This document shows, one piece after another, positions 18,121 to 27,698 of a DNA stretch of 32,563 bases (the first letter of the stretch is position 1; the number at the start of each line of letters is the position of its first letter). Source of the DNA: an uncultured Clostridia bacterium (GTDB lineage: Bacteria; Bacillota; Clostridia; Oscillospirales; Ruminococcaceae); NCBI GenBank assembly GCA_947624345.1, contig CANQJW010000010.1:1-32563 (forward strand), written 5' to 3'. A model generated the notes under the pieces. That model was not told the DNA's origin. It saw only the letters and a program-made list of their open reading frames with translations, and did not search any database. Made by a program: the position numbers and the translations under genes.

Positions 18121-18906
18121 ATGAGCAAGGAAAGGTTCAGACTTGAAAATAGGCTCGGTACAAGCGGTGTGATATTAACTGTTATTCTGGTTGTTACAAC
18201 TATAATTACAGGATTGCTTTTAATAGTTTCAAACTTTTTAAGATTTGTTTTAATTAGTTCCAACGGAATGCAGAAATTTCTTGAACCCTTTGGTGTAGAA
18301 AGCTCAGCAATTGGGGAAACTTTCGACATAAGCCGTTCGGTAAGCTGGATAGGCTCAACACCAATGTTTATTTTATTGATAGCTGTAATTTTATTTTTGC
18401 TTATTATATGGGTTTCTCTTTATAAATTAAACTCAGTTTATGCTTACAGAGCGTTCAGAGGCTATGGAGTATCATTGATATGCATCTCCGGCTTATTGAT
18501 GGCTTTGGGATTGATAGCAGGTCCTATTGTAAATGGCGTAGCGAAGAGTTTTTTTGCTAACTATGAAAACGCATTCACTATCGGAAAATGGCTGTTAATA
18601 ATTTCATCGCTTCCTGTTTTTGCGTTAAGTTTGATTGTACTTCTTGTGTCGTTATTTGTGACCTTCCCTGCAAAGACGGATATGAAACGCCCCAGAAAAG
18701 ACGGCGAAAAAGATGTATCCTTTATTATGGACGATGAAGACGCCGAACAGGCTTTTGACTACTCTCTTTCTGATAAGGCTTTCCTGCCGTCAAATGATGT
18801 TGAACCTGCAGAGAAAGAAGCAGCCCATAACACTTGTCCTAACTGTGGGGCGGTGACGAAGGACGGCGAATTATTCTGCACAAGGTGTGGGACTAAGCTA
18901 AGATAG
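18121..18906 (+). CDS. Membrane protein with C-terminal zinc ribbon
   Basis: ATG at 18121 preceded by AAGGAGG; hydrophobic segments; C-terminal CPNCGAVTKDGELFCTRCGTKL. The listed upstream start (18043) overlaps the promoter. Confidence 0.75.
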   Translation: MSKERFRLENRLGTSGVILTVILVVTTIITGLLLIVSNFLRFVLISSNGMQKFLEPFGVESSAIGETFDISRSVSWIGSTPMFILLIAVILFLLIIWVSLYKLNSVYAYRAFRGYGVSLICISGLLMALGLIAGPIVNGVAKSFFANYENAFTIGKWLLIISSLPVFALSLIVLLVSLFVTFPAKTDMKRPRKDGEKDVSFIMDDEDAEQAFDYSLSDKAFLPSNDVEPAEKEAAHNTCPNCGAVTKDGELFCTRCGTKLR

Positions 18907-19019
18907 CTGTAAGCATTTAGAGTCATATATTTACAAATATCAATTTAAAATTTAATAAAAGGGCTTTTTATATTGTAATATTAACGAAATTTAGGCTTTG
19001 TATTTGTTTAGAATTACTA

Positions 19020-19048
19020 TTGAATGTGTGGCAATAATAGTATATAAT
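19020..19048 (+). promoter_or_regulatory. Putative promoter of the oligopeptide operon
   Basis: TTGAAT (19020-19025), 17-bp spacer, TATAAT (19043-19048). Confidence 0.55.
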
Positions 19049-19205
19049 ATAAGCATATATAAGGTATTAAACTCGAAATGGTTTCGAGTGTAATAAAAAA
19101 GCAAGGACAAAGGTGCCGCGAATCACATTTACATTAACTATGTGTGTTTTGTAACTGTTTTTGCAGGCATTTTTTGTTTTTGAAAAACAGAAAGGAAGAA
19201 AAGAC

Positions 19206-20774
19206 ATGAAGAGGAAAGTTTTATGTGCATTGCTTGCTGCAACAATGGCAGTATCTTGTCTTGCAGCTTGTGGTGACAAGTCATCAGACAGCAAGTCAAG
19301 CAAAGATACTTTAGTATATGCACAGGGTGCTGACCCAAGAGGTCTTGACCCACAGATCGTTGATGACGGTGAGTCAGCAAAGGTTACAAACCAGATTTAT
19401 GAAGGACTTTTAACTTATGCTGAAGATTCAACAGAAGTTTTGCCATGCTTGGCTGAGTCATGGGACATCTCACCTGACGGACTTGAGTACACATTCAAGC
19501 TCAGAGAAGGCGTTAAGTTCCACGACGGAACTGACTTTAACGCTGAGGCTGTTAAGTTCAATGTTGAGCGTAACACGATCAACAAGACAGAGGATATGAC
19601 ATATGCTGATTTCGTATGGGGATATGTTGACAAGAGTGAAGTGGTTGACGACTACACAATCAAAATCACACTGAAACAGCCTTCAACACCGTTCCTTGCT
19701 AACCTTGCAATGGTATTCGGCGCACCTATGGTAAGCCCAACCGCTGCTCAGAGCGGCGACCTTATGAACAAGCCTGTAGGAACAGGTCCTTACAAGTTTG
19801 TTAAATGGAACAAGGACGAGGATGTTCAGCTTGTTGCTAACGAGGATTATTGGGATAAAGACAACATGGCTAAGACCAAGAATGTTGTTATCCGTACAAT
19901 CAAGGATGCTTCAACTAAGATCGTTGAGCTTCAGTCAGGTAATGTAGATATCATTGACGGTATCGACACAACTCAGATGGAAAATCTGAAGAAGGACAGC
20001 AATATCACAGTTTCTCAGACACCTGGTATGAACGTAAACTATATGGCATACAACATTGAGAGACTTGACAAGGAAACCCGTGTTGCTATTTCACAGGCTA
20101 TAAATGTTGATGAAATGGTTGAGACACTCTATAACGGATATGCTGAAAAGGCTACAACGGTACTTCCTTCATTTGTACCCGGATATAGTGCAGACGTTAA
20201 GCAGATTGCTTACGATAAGGACGCTGCTAAGGCTACTCTTGAGAAGAAGGGCATTAAGTCAGTTCACATGATTACATACACCAACCCAAGACCTTATAAC
20301 ACTGCAACTGGTCAGACACTTGCTGAGGCAATCCAAGGATACTTAGCAGAGGTTGGAGTAGAGTGTACAATCGACTCTTATGACTGGACAACATATAAGG
20401 ACAGAACAATCGCAGGCGACTACGATATCTGCTTCTATGGTTGGTCAGGAGACAACGGTGACCCTGATAACTTTATGAACCTTATGAGCGATACAAACGC
20501 AGGTATGAACGTAGCAAGATACAACCTTGCTAAGAATAAGGAAGATAAGGCAGATTATAAAGAGTATGCACAGATGATCTCTGACGCTGCTAAGGAGCCT
20601 GCTGGCGATTCAAGAAACGCAATGTATGCTGAAATGGAGCAGTATGTTGCTGACCGTGCAATCTGGCTTCCTATCTCACATCAGCAGGATCTTACAGCTT
20701 GCAAGTCAAATGTTAAGAACTTCATATATCACTGCACAGCTACAGTTAAGCTGTATAATGTTACAAAAGACTAA
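19206..20774 (+). CDS. Peptide ABC transporter substrate-binding lipoprotein (SBP family 5)
   Basis: ATG at 19206 (MKRKVLCALLAATMAVSCLAACGDKSS, lipobox LAAC); LAESWDISPDGLEYTFKLREGVKFHDGTDFNAEAVKFN. Confidence 0.95.
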   Translation: MKRKVLCALLAATMAVSCLAACGDKSSDSKSSKDTLVYAQGADPRGLDPQIVDDGESAKVTNQIYEGLLTYAEDSTEVLPCLAESWDISPDGLEYTFKLREGVKFHDGTDFNAEAVKFNVERNTINKTEDMTYADFVWGYVDKSEVVDDYTIKITLKQPSTPFLANLAMVFGAPMVSPTAAQSGDLMNKPVGTGPYKFVKWNKDEDVQLVANEDYWDKDNMAKTKNVVIRTIKDASTKIVELQSGNVDIIDGIDTTQMENLKKDSNITVSQTPGMNVNYMAYNIERLDKETRVAISQAINVDEMVETLYNGYAEKATTVLPSFVPGYSADVKQIAYDKDAAKATLEKKGIKSVHMITYTNPRPYNTATGQTLAEAIQGYLAEVGVECTIDSYDWTTYKDRTIAGDYDICFYGWSGDNGDPDNFMNLMSDTNAGMNVARYNLAKNKEDKADYKEYAQMISDAAKEPAGDSRNAMYAEMEQYVADRAIWLPISHQQDLTACKSNVKNFIYHCTATVKLYNVTKD

Positions 20775-20786
20775 ATTTTAGATTTT

Positions 20787-20855
20787 AACAACAAGCAAAT
20801 ATAGAGAAGAACGAAAACAACGGCGTTTTCTCTATATTTGCCGTTGTTGTTTTTA
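20787..20855 (+). terminator. Intrinsic terminator/attenuator between substrate-binding protein and permease genes
   Basis: 14-bp perfect inverted repeat GCAAATATAGAGAA (20795-20808) / TTCTCTATATTTGC (20828-20841), extended by AACAACA/TGTTGTT, then T-tract. Confidence 0.8.
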
Positions 20856-20864
20856 TCAGTTTTA

Positions 20865-20911
20865 TTTTCAGCATACATTTCAATATGTATTAAAAAAATA
20901 TATGCTGAAAA
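20865..20911. repeat. Inverted repeat TTTTCAGCATA / TATGCTGAAAA
   Basis: 11-bp perfect arms at 20865-20875 and 20901-20911. Confidence 0.8.
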
Positions 20912-20963
20912 GAGAACTAATAGTTTTCTGACTTTAAGGGGAAGAGATAAGGAAGAAGGTATA

Positions 20964-20995
20964 GCGTGAAAAATACTTTTTCACGCGCGTTTTTG
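20964..20995 (+). terminator. Hairpin with short T-tract upstream of dppB (terminator-like)
   Basis: GCGTGAAAAA / TTTTTCACGC, 10-bp stem with 3-nt loop, then GCGTTTTT. Confidence 0.6.
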
Positions 20996-21042
20996 AACCG
21001 ATGACGGCTCGTGAAAGCGCAGAAAGGAAAGGTGATTTAAAG

Positions 21043-22059
21043 ATGATCAAATACATCATCAAGCGATTGCTGATGCTTATCCCTGTACTTATAGGCGTAT
21101 CAATAATCGTATTCTTTTTATTAAGAGTATGTGCCCCTGATCCGGCGCCTGTTGTATTGGGACAACACGCAACCGAACAATCTATGCAAGAATGGCGGGA
21201 CGCAAATGGCCTGAATGACAATATTATTATTCAATATTGGAACTTTATAAAGGGTGCTGTTACGGGTGATTTTGGCGAATCGTATTACACAAACAACTCG
21301 GTACTTAATGAAATCGGTTCTAGATTTCCTGCAACAATAGAGATTGCGATTTTTGCGATCATAGTTGCAACCGTTTTCGGAATTTTAATAGGAGTTGTCG
21401 CCGCAGTTAAGAAAAACAGTATTATTGATAATGCGAGTATGGTCTTGTCGCTTGTGGGAGTTTCAATTCCGATATTCTGGCTTGGAATATTATTTATCAT
21501 CTTATTTGTTAAGATTTTAGGTTGGCTTCCTGCCAGCGGACGAATTGATGCGATGCTAAGACCTGAGGGAGGCACGGGATTTTACCTTATAGACACTCTT
21601 GTTCAGGGAGACTTTGAAGCGTTTAAGAATGCCTTGTGGCATTTAATTTTACCGGGTGTAACTTTAGCGCTTTACACCCTTGCAATCATTTCGAGAATGA
21701 CAAGGTCAAGTATGCTTGACGCTTTAAATCAGGATTACATAAGAACGGCTCGTTCAAAGGGCATCAGCGAGGGCAAGGTAGTTATAAAGCACGGCTTGAG
21801 AAATGCACTTATGCCAATAGTTACTGTAATAGGACTTCAGTTTGGCGCATTGCTGGGAGGTGCAGTTTTAACCGAGACGGTTTTTGCATGGCCCGGAATA
21901 GGAAGCTATACTGTTGAATGTATAACCAAATCAGACTTTCCTGTTATTCAAGCAGTTGTATTGATAATTGCAACGATATTTGTGCTTATGAATTTGATCG
22001 TGGATATAATTTATGCATTTTTAGATCCGAGAATTAAATACGGCAAAAAGGAAAGCTAA
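21043..22059 (+). CDS. dppB: Peptide ABC transporter permease, DppB/OppB-type
   Basis: MIKYIIKRLLMLIPVLIGVSIIVFFLLR; TARSKGISEGKVVIKHGLRNALMPIVT loop; start reassigned to ATG at 21043. Confidence 0.92.
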   Translation: MIKYIIKRLLMLIPVLIGVSIIVFFLLRVCAPDPAPVVLGQHATEQSMQEWRDANGLNDNIIIQYWNFIKGAVTGDFGESYYTNNSVLNEIGSRFPATIEIAIFAIIVATVFGILIGVVAAVKKNSIIDNASMVLSLVGVSIPIFWLGILFIILFVKILGWLPASGRIDAMLRPEGGTGFYLIDTLVQGDFEAFKNALWHLILPGVTLALYTLAIISRMTRSSMLDALNQDYIRTARSKGISEGKVVIKHGLRNALMPIVTVIGLQFGALLGGAVLTETVFAWPGIGSYTVECITKSDFPVIQAVVLIIATIFVLMNLIVDIIYAFLDPRIKYGKKES

Positions 22060-22127
22060 TTTGAGATTTTTTATGTTTTCAAACGCGAAATTTGTAGTTT
22101 TTAAATGCTTAATGCAAAAATATCGAG

Positions 22128-22166
22128 AGGAGGTATGCTCCTAAACCACCGGAGCATGTAACTATA
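22128..22166 (+). promoter_or_regulatory. Structured translation-initiation region of dppC
   Basis: AGGAGG at 22128-22133, hairpin ATGCTCC (22135-22141) / GGAGCAT (22151-22157), start ATG at 22167. Confidence 0.7.
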
Positions 22167-23075
22167 ATGGCTAAGAAAAAAGCTTTGGCAGCTAATGGAG
22201 CCCAAGTCCAAGAGGCTGTTGTTATTGAAAAGCCTGAATCCCGCTTTAGAGCAATGTGGGATACGCTAAAGAAGAATAAGGCGGCGTTGTTTGGTCTTTT
22301 TGTAATTATTGCTTTAGTAATAATCGCAATTATCGGTCCGTTTATAACGCCTTATGCACCTAATAAGCAGGTTATGAGCGAGGCATATCAGGGCCCGTCT
22401 TCAACTCACTGGTTCGGAACAGACAATCTGGGAAGAGATATTTTCAGCCGTATAATCGTCGGAACAAGAGTATCTCTCTTTGTGGGAGTTGCGGCAGTTG
22501 CATTCTCACTTCTCATCGGAACAGTTCTGGGTTCAATTTCAGGATATTTCGGCGGCAAGATCGATGCGATTATTATGAGAATTATGGATATTATGCTGTC
22601 GATCCCGTCAATATTGCTGGCTATTACGCTTATGGCAGCTTTGGGTAAGGGAATAGATAAGGCTATTATCGCTATCGGAGTTGTTTCGATCCCTGAATAC
22701 GCAAGAATCATAAGAAGCTCGATTTTGTCCACAAAGGAAAACGATTACGTAGCTGCGGCAAAGGTTATAGGAAACAGTGACAGAAGAATCATATTCCATC
22801 ATATTATTCCAAATGTAGTTTCTTCAATAGTTGTAAGAGCAACGCTTGGAATTTCAACAGCTATTCTTGATACTGCTGCGTTAGGATTTTTGGGACTGGG
22901 CGTTAAGCCGCCTACGGCGGAATGGGGAGATATGCTTGGACGTGTAAGGAGTATGATTTTGGTATATCCTTATATGCTTATTTTCCCAGGACTTGCTATA
23001 ACACTTGCGGTGCTTGCGTTTAACCTGTTCGGAGACGGATTAAGAGACGCACTTGACCCTAAGTCAAGAAGTTAG
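22167..23075 (+). CDS. dppC: Peptide ABC transporter permease, DppC/OppC-type
   Basis: 302 aa, HWFGTDNLGRDIFSRIIVGTRVSL; VAAAKVIGNSDRRIIFHHIIPNVVSSIVV. Confidence 0.94.
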   Translation: MAKKKALAANGAQVQEAVVIEKPESRFRAMWDTLKKNKAALFGLFVIIALVIIAIIGPFITPYAPNKQVMSEAYQGPSSTHWFGTDNLGRDIFSRIIVGTRVSLFVGVAAVAFSLLIGTVLGSISGYFGGKIDAIIMRIMDIMLSIPSILLAITLMAALGKGIDKAIIAIGVVSIPEYARIIRSSILSTKENDYVAAAKVIGNSDRRIIFHHIIPNVVSSIVVRATLGISTAILDTAALGFLGLGVKPPTAEWGDMLGRVRSMILVYPYMLIFPGLAITLAVLAFNLFGDGLRDALDPKSRS

Positions 23076-23087
23076 GAGGTTTGTGAG

Positions 23088-24062
23088 ATGTTATTAGAGG
23101 TTGAAAACTTACAAACGGAATTTAAGGTTAAAAGAGGAACAGTCAAGGCTGTTAATAATGTAAGCTTTGGCGTTGAGAAAGGCGAGATACTGGCTATCGT
23201 TGGAGAATCGGGCTCAGGTAAGAGCGTTTCTTCCCTTTCAATAATGGGACTTATCCGCAATCCCGGAAAGGTAACCGGCGGAAAGATTATGTTCCACGGA
23301 GAGAATCTGGTTGAGAAGACGAAAAAGGAAATGAACAAAATCAGAGGGGACAAAATCTCAATGATTTTCCAAGAGCCTATGACCTCACTTAACCCTGTAT
23401 ATAAGATTGGCGACCAGATTATGGAGTCGATATTGATACACACTGATCTTTCAAAGGCGGAGGCAAGAAAAACAGCAATAAAGATGCTTGATCTTGTTGG
23501 TATTCCATCTCCTGAGCAGAGAATGGAGGATTATCCGCACCAGATGAGCGGAGGAATGCGTCAGAGAGTTATGATTGCTATGGCACTTTCCTGCAATCCT
23601 GAGGTTTTGATTGCCGATGAGCCGACAACTGCTCTTGATGTTACTATTCAGGCTCAGATTTTGGAGCTTATAGACGAGCTTAGAAAGAAAATCGGTATGG
23701 CTGTTTTGCTGATAACCCACGATTTAGGCGTTGTTGCCGAAACGGCTGACAGAGTTGTTGTAATGTATTGCGGAAGAATTGTTGAACAAGCTGATGTGAA
23801 GGACATATTCACAAAACCGCTTCACCCTTATACAAGGGGATTGCTAGAGTCTATTCCTCTACTTGAGGAGGACAGGGACAGACTATTTATGATCAAGGGT
23901 GTAGTTCCTGATCCGACTAAGCTTCCAAAGGGATGTTCTTTTGCAGACAGATGTGACAATTGTATGGAGAAATGTAAGGAGCATATGCCTGCACTTGTTG
24001 ATGTGGGCGGAAGAAAGGTTAGATGCTTTTTACACAGTGATGAAGAGGAGATTGATGTTTAA
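23088..24062 (+). CDS. dppD: Peptide ABC transporter ATP-binding protein, DppD/OppD-type
   Basis: Walker A GESGSGKS, signature MSGGMRQR, Walker B LIADEPTTALD, C-terminal Cys-rich oligopeptide motif. Confidence 0.95.
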   Translation: MLLEVENLQTEFKVKRGTVKAVNNVSFGVEKGEILAIVGESGSGKSVSSLSIMGLIRNPGKVTGGKIMFHGENLVEKTKKEMNKIRGDKISMIFQEPMTSLNPVYKIGDQIMESILIHTDLSKAEARKTAIKMLDLVGIPSPEQRMEDYPHQMSGGMRQRVMIAMALSCNPEVLIADEPTTALDVTIQAQILELIDELRKKIGMAVLLITHDLGVVAETADRVVVMYCGRIVEQADVKDIFTKPLHPYTRGLLESIPLLEEDRDRLFMIKGVVPDPTKLPKGCSFADRCDNCMEKCKEHMPALVDVGGRKVRCFLHSDEEEIDV

Positions 24063-25039
24063 TGGAGAATAGAGAAGTTCTTTTGGAGGTTCAGAATTTA
24101 TCGAAATTCTTTACCGTAAACACCAGCTTTTTCGGAAAGCCTATTGATGTTTTAAAGGCAGTCGATAATGTTTCATTTAAAATCTATAAGGGCGAAGCGC
24201 TCGGTCTTGTAGGTGAGTCGGGCTGCGGAAAGTCAACAATCGGAAAGATGCTGGTTAATCTTTATACGCCGACAAGCGGAAAAATCATTTACGACGGCGT
24301 GGAGCTGACATCACTAAAGCAAAGGGAAAGGAAAAAATACTGCAAGGATATTCAGCTTATTTTTCAGGATCCTTACGCTTCATTGAATCCTAAGATGACA
24401 GTCGGAGACATTATTGCAGAGCCGATAATAATAAACAAAATTCTGCCTAAAAATGAGGTGGAGAAAAGAGTTAACTATCTGCTTGACTGCGTTGGACTTG
24501 CAAATCACCAGAGAAACAGGTACCCTCACGAGTTCTCGGGAGGACAAAGACAGAGGGTAGGCATTGCAAGGGCTTTGGCTGTAAATCCTAAGCTTATCAT
24601 ATGCGACGAGCCTGTTTCGGCTTTGGACGTATCTATTCAGGCTCAGGTTTTAAACCTTCTTGACGACTTGAAGGACGAGTTCGGATTGACATACTTATTT
24701 ATCGCCCACGGACTTAATGTTGTTAAGCATATAAGCGATAGAGTGGGAGTTATGTATCTTGGAAAGATTATGGAAATTGCTGAGAAAAACGAGCTTTACA
24801 ACAATCCGATGAATCCATATACACAGGCTCTTTTATCGGCGATTCCATCGGTAGATATAACCCGCAAGAAGGAAAGAATAATCCTGAAAGGCGATGTTCC
24901 TACACCTATCAATCCGCCGGAAGGATGCAGATTTGCGTCACGTTGCTTTTACGCTAAGGATAAGTGTCATGAAGTGTGTCCACAGCTTGAAGATGTAGGA
25001 GACGGACATCTTGTTGCGTGCCATTTTTGCGAAAAATAA
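24062..25039 (+). CDS. dppF: Peptide ABC transporter ATP-binding protein, DppF/OppF-type
   Basis: Walker A GESGCGKS, signature FSGGQRQRVGIARAL, Walker B LIICDEPVSALD; TAATG overlap with previous gene. Confidence 0.95.
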   Translation: MENREVLLEVQNLSKFFTVNTSFFGKPIDVLKAVDNVSFKIYKGEALGLVGESGCGKSTIGKMLVNLYTPTSGKIIYDGVELTSLKQRERKKYCKDIQLIFQDPYASLNPKMTVGDIIAEPIIINKILPKNEVEKRVNYLLDCVGLANHQRNRYPHEFSGGQRQRVGIARALAVNPKLIICDEPVSALDVSIQAQVLNLLDDLKDEFGLTYLFIAHGLNVVKHISDRVGVMYLGKIMEIAEKNELYNNPMNPYTQALLSAIPSVDITRKKERIILKGDVPTPINPPEGCRFASRCFYAKDKCHEVCPQLEDVGDGHLVACHFCEK

Positions 25040-25062
25040 ACAACATAGAGAGAAGAATATTT

Positions 25063-26139
25063 TTGAAAAAAGAAAGACTCAGCAAAGTAATATCAAAGCT
25101 TAAAGAAAACGGCGTTTCACAAATGCTGATAAGCGATCCTGCGTCGATATTCTACCTGACAGGGAAAATGATAGACCCGGGAGAGAGATTTTTGGCTCTT
25201 CTTATTAAAGAGAATGGCACAATCACTCTCTTTGTCAATACGCTTTTCACCGTTCCTGAGGATTTGGGAGCAGAAAAGGTGTGGTTTTGCGACGAGGACG
25301 ATCCTTGTGCAATAGCAAAAGAGTATATTGATGCAGACAAAACTCTTGGGGTTGATAAAAATCTTCCTGCAAAGTTTTTGTTAAGGCTTATGGAGCTTGA
25401 CAGTGATGGAGATTATAAAAACACATCTATATGTGTTGATGCGGTTCGTGCCTGCAAGGATGCTGAAGAGATCACTCTTATGAGGGAGGCCTCAAGGGTA
25501 AACGATGCGGCAATGAGTGAGCTTAAAACCCGTATTCGTGCAGGTATGACCGAGCGTAAGCTGGCATCACATCTTAAGGAAATTTACGCATCAATGGGGG
25601 CTTATGGATATTCATTTGACCCGCTTGTGGGCTTTGGGGAGTGTGCTGCTATCGGGCATTATGAAGCAGGGAACACTAAGCTTTGCGAGGGCGATTGTAT
25701 TCTTATAGATATGGGCTGTGTGAAGGATGGGTATTGTTCGGATATGACAAGAACATTCTTTTATAAGAAGGTCAGTGACGAGCATAGAAAGATTTATGAA
25801 ACCGTTCTTAAAGCGCAAAAGGCGGCCGAGGCTATGATTAAGCCGGGAGTTCGCTTTTGCGATATTGATAAGACTGCAAGAGATATTATTGTGCATGCAG
25901 GCTTTGGCGATAAATTCACCCACCGCTTGGGACATTCTATTGGCATCGAGTGTCATGAGTTCGGAGACGTTTCATCGGCTAATGAAAATATAGTCCAAGA
26001 GGGTATGATTTTTTCAATAGAGCCGGGAATATATATTGAACACGATGTCGGTGTGAGGATTGAGGATCTGGTTCTTGTAACGCATGACGGAGTTGAGATA
26101 CTAAATACTTTCGATAAAGAGCTTATGATAATAGACTAA
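25063..26139 (+). CDS. M24 family Xaa-Pro peptidase
   Basis: HYEAG, DMGCVKDGYCSDMTRTF, HRLGHSIGIECHE, EPGIYIE metal-binding motifs. Start likely TTG 25063 (GAGAGAAG upstream) rather than 25018, which overlaps dppF. Confidence 0.88.
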   Translation: MKKERLSKVISKLKENGVSQMLISDPASIFYLTGKMIDPGERFLALLIKENGTITLFVNTLFTVPEDLGAEKVWFCDEDDPCAIAKEYIDADKTLGVDKNLPAKFLLRLMELDSDGDYKNTSICVDAVRACKDAEEITLMREASRVNDAAMSELKTRIRAGMTERKLASHLKEIYASMGAYGYSFDPLVGFGECAAIGHYEAGNTKLCEGDCILIDMGCVKDGYCSDMTRTFFYKKVSDEHRKIYETVLKAQKAAEAMIKPGVRFCDIDKTARDIIVHAGFGDKFTHRLGHSIGIECHEFGDVSSANENIVQEGMIFSIEPGIYIEHDVGVRIEDLVLVTHDGVEILNTFDKELMIID

Positions 26140-26222
26140 ATATTTTGTGCAATTTTTTTAGAAAATGATAAGAGCAAGAGATTTTGCTTGCTTTCGTTTT
26201 ATATAGATGGAGATTAACTTTT

Positions 26223-27662
26223 ATGACAAATAAAGAACTAAAAACATTTAGAGACAGCGTTTCAGAATACTTTGAGGAAAACAAGCAGGAGATGTTTAAA
26301 ACTCTTGCACGACTTGTTGAAATAGAAAGTGTTTTTGGCAAAAAGGATTTGAAGAGCAATAAGCCTTTCGGCGAAGGACCTGCTAAGGCTTTAGATACGG
26401 CAGGGGATATACTTCACGAATTTGGGTTTATCTATCAAAATCACGAAAACTATATGGTTACATTTGATTTTGGAGGAGAGCAAAGCGACAAGCCGGCGCT
26501 TGGAATTATTGCTCATCTTGATGTTGTACCGGCTGGTTCGGGATGGACATATGAGCCTTTTAAGCTTACAGTGAACGAAGACGAGGGCAAGCTTTATGGA
26601 CGGGGAACAATCGACGATAAAGGTCCTGCGGTTGCCGTTTTGTATGCCGTTAAGGCGATGAAAGATCTAGGCATAAAGCTGAACAAAAAGGTCAGAGTTA
26701 TGCTTGGATCAAGTGAAGAAACAGGCATGGAGGATTTGAAGTATTACTCAAATAAGGTAGGACTTCCCGATAAAATGCTTACACCAGATTCTGCTTTCCC
26801 TGTTGTTAATGTTGAAAAGGGCGTTTCTCACATTATTATGGTGGGAAGCTATAATAATAAAATAGACGGTGCCGTTATTGAAAGCGTTACGGGAGGAACG
26901 GTAATAAATGCAGTTCCCGACAGAGCTTATGCAATTGTAAAGGGCGTTGAAAAGAGCGTTGTTGACAAAAAAATATCTGAAATGCCTATGAATGTCAGGT
27001 TTGTTGCCGAGGAGATTGACGGTAAGATAAGGATCACATCAATCGGTAAGTCTGCACACGGCTCGCTGCCCGAACTCGGAGAGAATGCAATAACTGCACT
27101 GCTAAGATTGTTAGCGGAGCTTCCGTTTGATAAGGGCGGAGCATATGACCTTGTGTGTGAACTTAATAAGATTTTCCCTTATGGAGAATATCATGGAGAG
27201 GCTCTTGGGTTATTCTGTGAAGATGATGTTTCGGGAAAAATTACTGAGGTTTACAGTCTAATTGATATAGAGGGCGGAAAATACAAGGGCGGAATGGACA
27301 TTCGTTTTCCTGTTTGCACCAGTCTGAAAGAGATTTATGCTAAGCTTGACGAGCATCTGGGCAAGCTGGGACAGACCTATGTTGACGACGATGCTATGGA
27401 GCCGCATTATGTAGATGAAAAATCTGATTTTATTCAGACGCTTTTGAAGTCATATAAAGAGCTTACAGGCTTAAAGGGCGAATGTCTTGCCGAAGGCGGG
27501 GCAACATATCTGCATAACAGCAAAATGGGCGTAGGCTTCGGAGCAGAATTTCCCGGAGAGAATAACAATATGCACGGTGCTGACGAGCATATTAAAATAA
27601 GCACTTTTATGAAAATAGCAAAAATATACGCAGATGTTATATTTAAGCTATGTTCTGAATAA
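26223..27662 (+). CDS. M20 family dipeptidase (PepV/Sapep-like)
   Basis: GIIAHLDVVPAGSGWTYEPF, GRGTIDDKGPAVAVLYAVKAMKDLG, GSSEETGMEDLKYY; start reassigned to ATG 26223. Confidence 0.93.
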   Translation: MTNKELKTFRDSVSEYFEENKQEMFKTLARLVEIESVFGKKDLKSNKPFGEGPAKALDTAGDILHEFGFIYQNHENYMVTFDFGGEQSDKPALGIIAHLDVVPAGSGWTYEPFKLTVNEDEGKLYGRGTIDDKGPAVAVLYAVKAMKDLGIKLNKKVRVMLGSSEETGMEDLKYYSNKVGLPDKMLTPDSAFPVVNVEKGVSHIIMVGSYNNKIDGAVIESVTGGTVINAVPDRAYAIVKGVEKSVVDKKISEMPMNVRFVAEEIDGKIRITSIGKSAHGSLPELGENAITALLRLLAELPFDKGGAYDLVCELNKIFPYGEYHGEALGLFCEDDVSGKITEVYSLIDIEGGKYKGGMDIRFPVCTSLKEIYAKLDEHLGKLGQTYVDDDAMEPHYVDEKSDFIQTLLKSYKELTGLKGECLAEGGATYLHNSKMGVGFGAEFPGENNNMHGADEHIKISTFMKIAKIYADVIFKLCSE

Positions 27663-27698
27663 ATACAAGCACAACTCATTACCGAGAGGTGAGAAAAT

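Noticed and set aside
23072-23443. 123-aa ORF antisense to dppD
   Set aside because: Overlaps a confident ABC ATPase gene; no independent evidence of coding.
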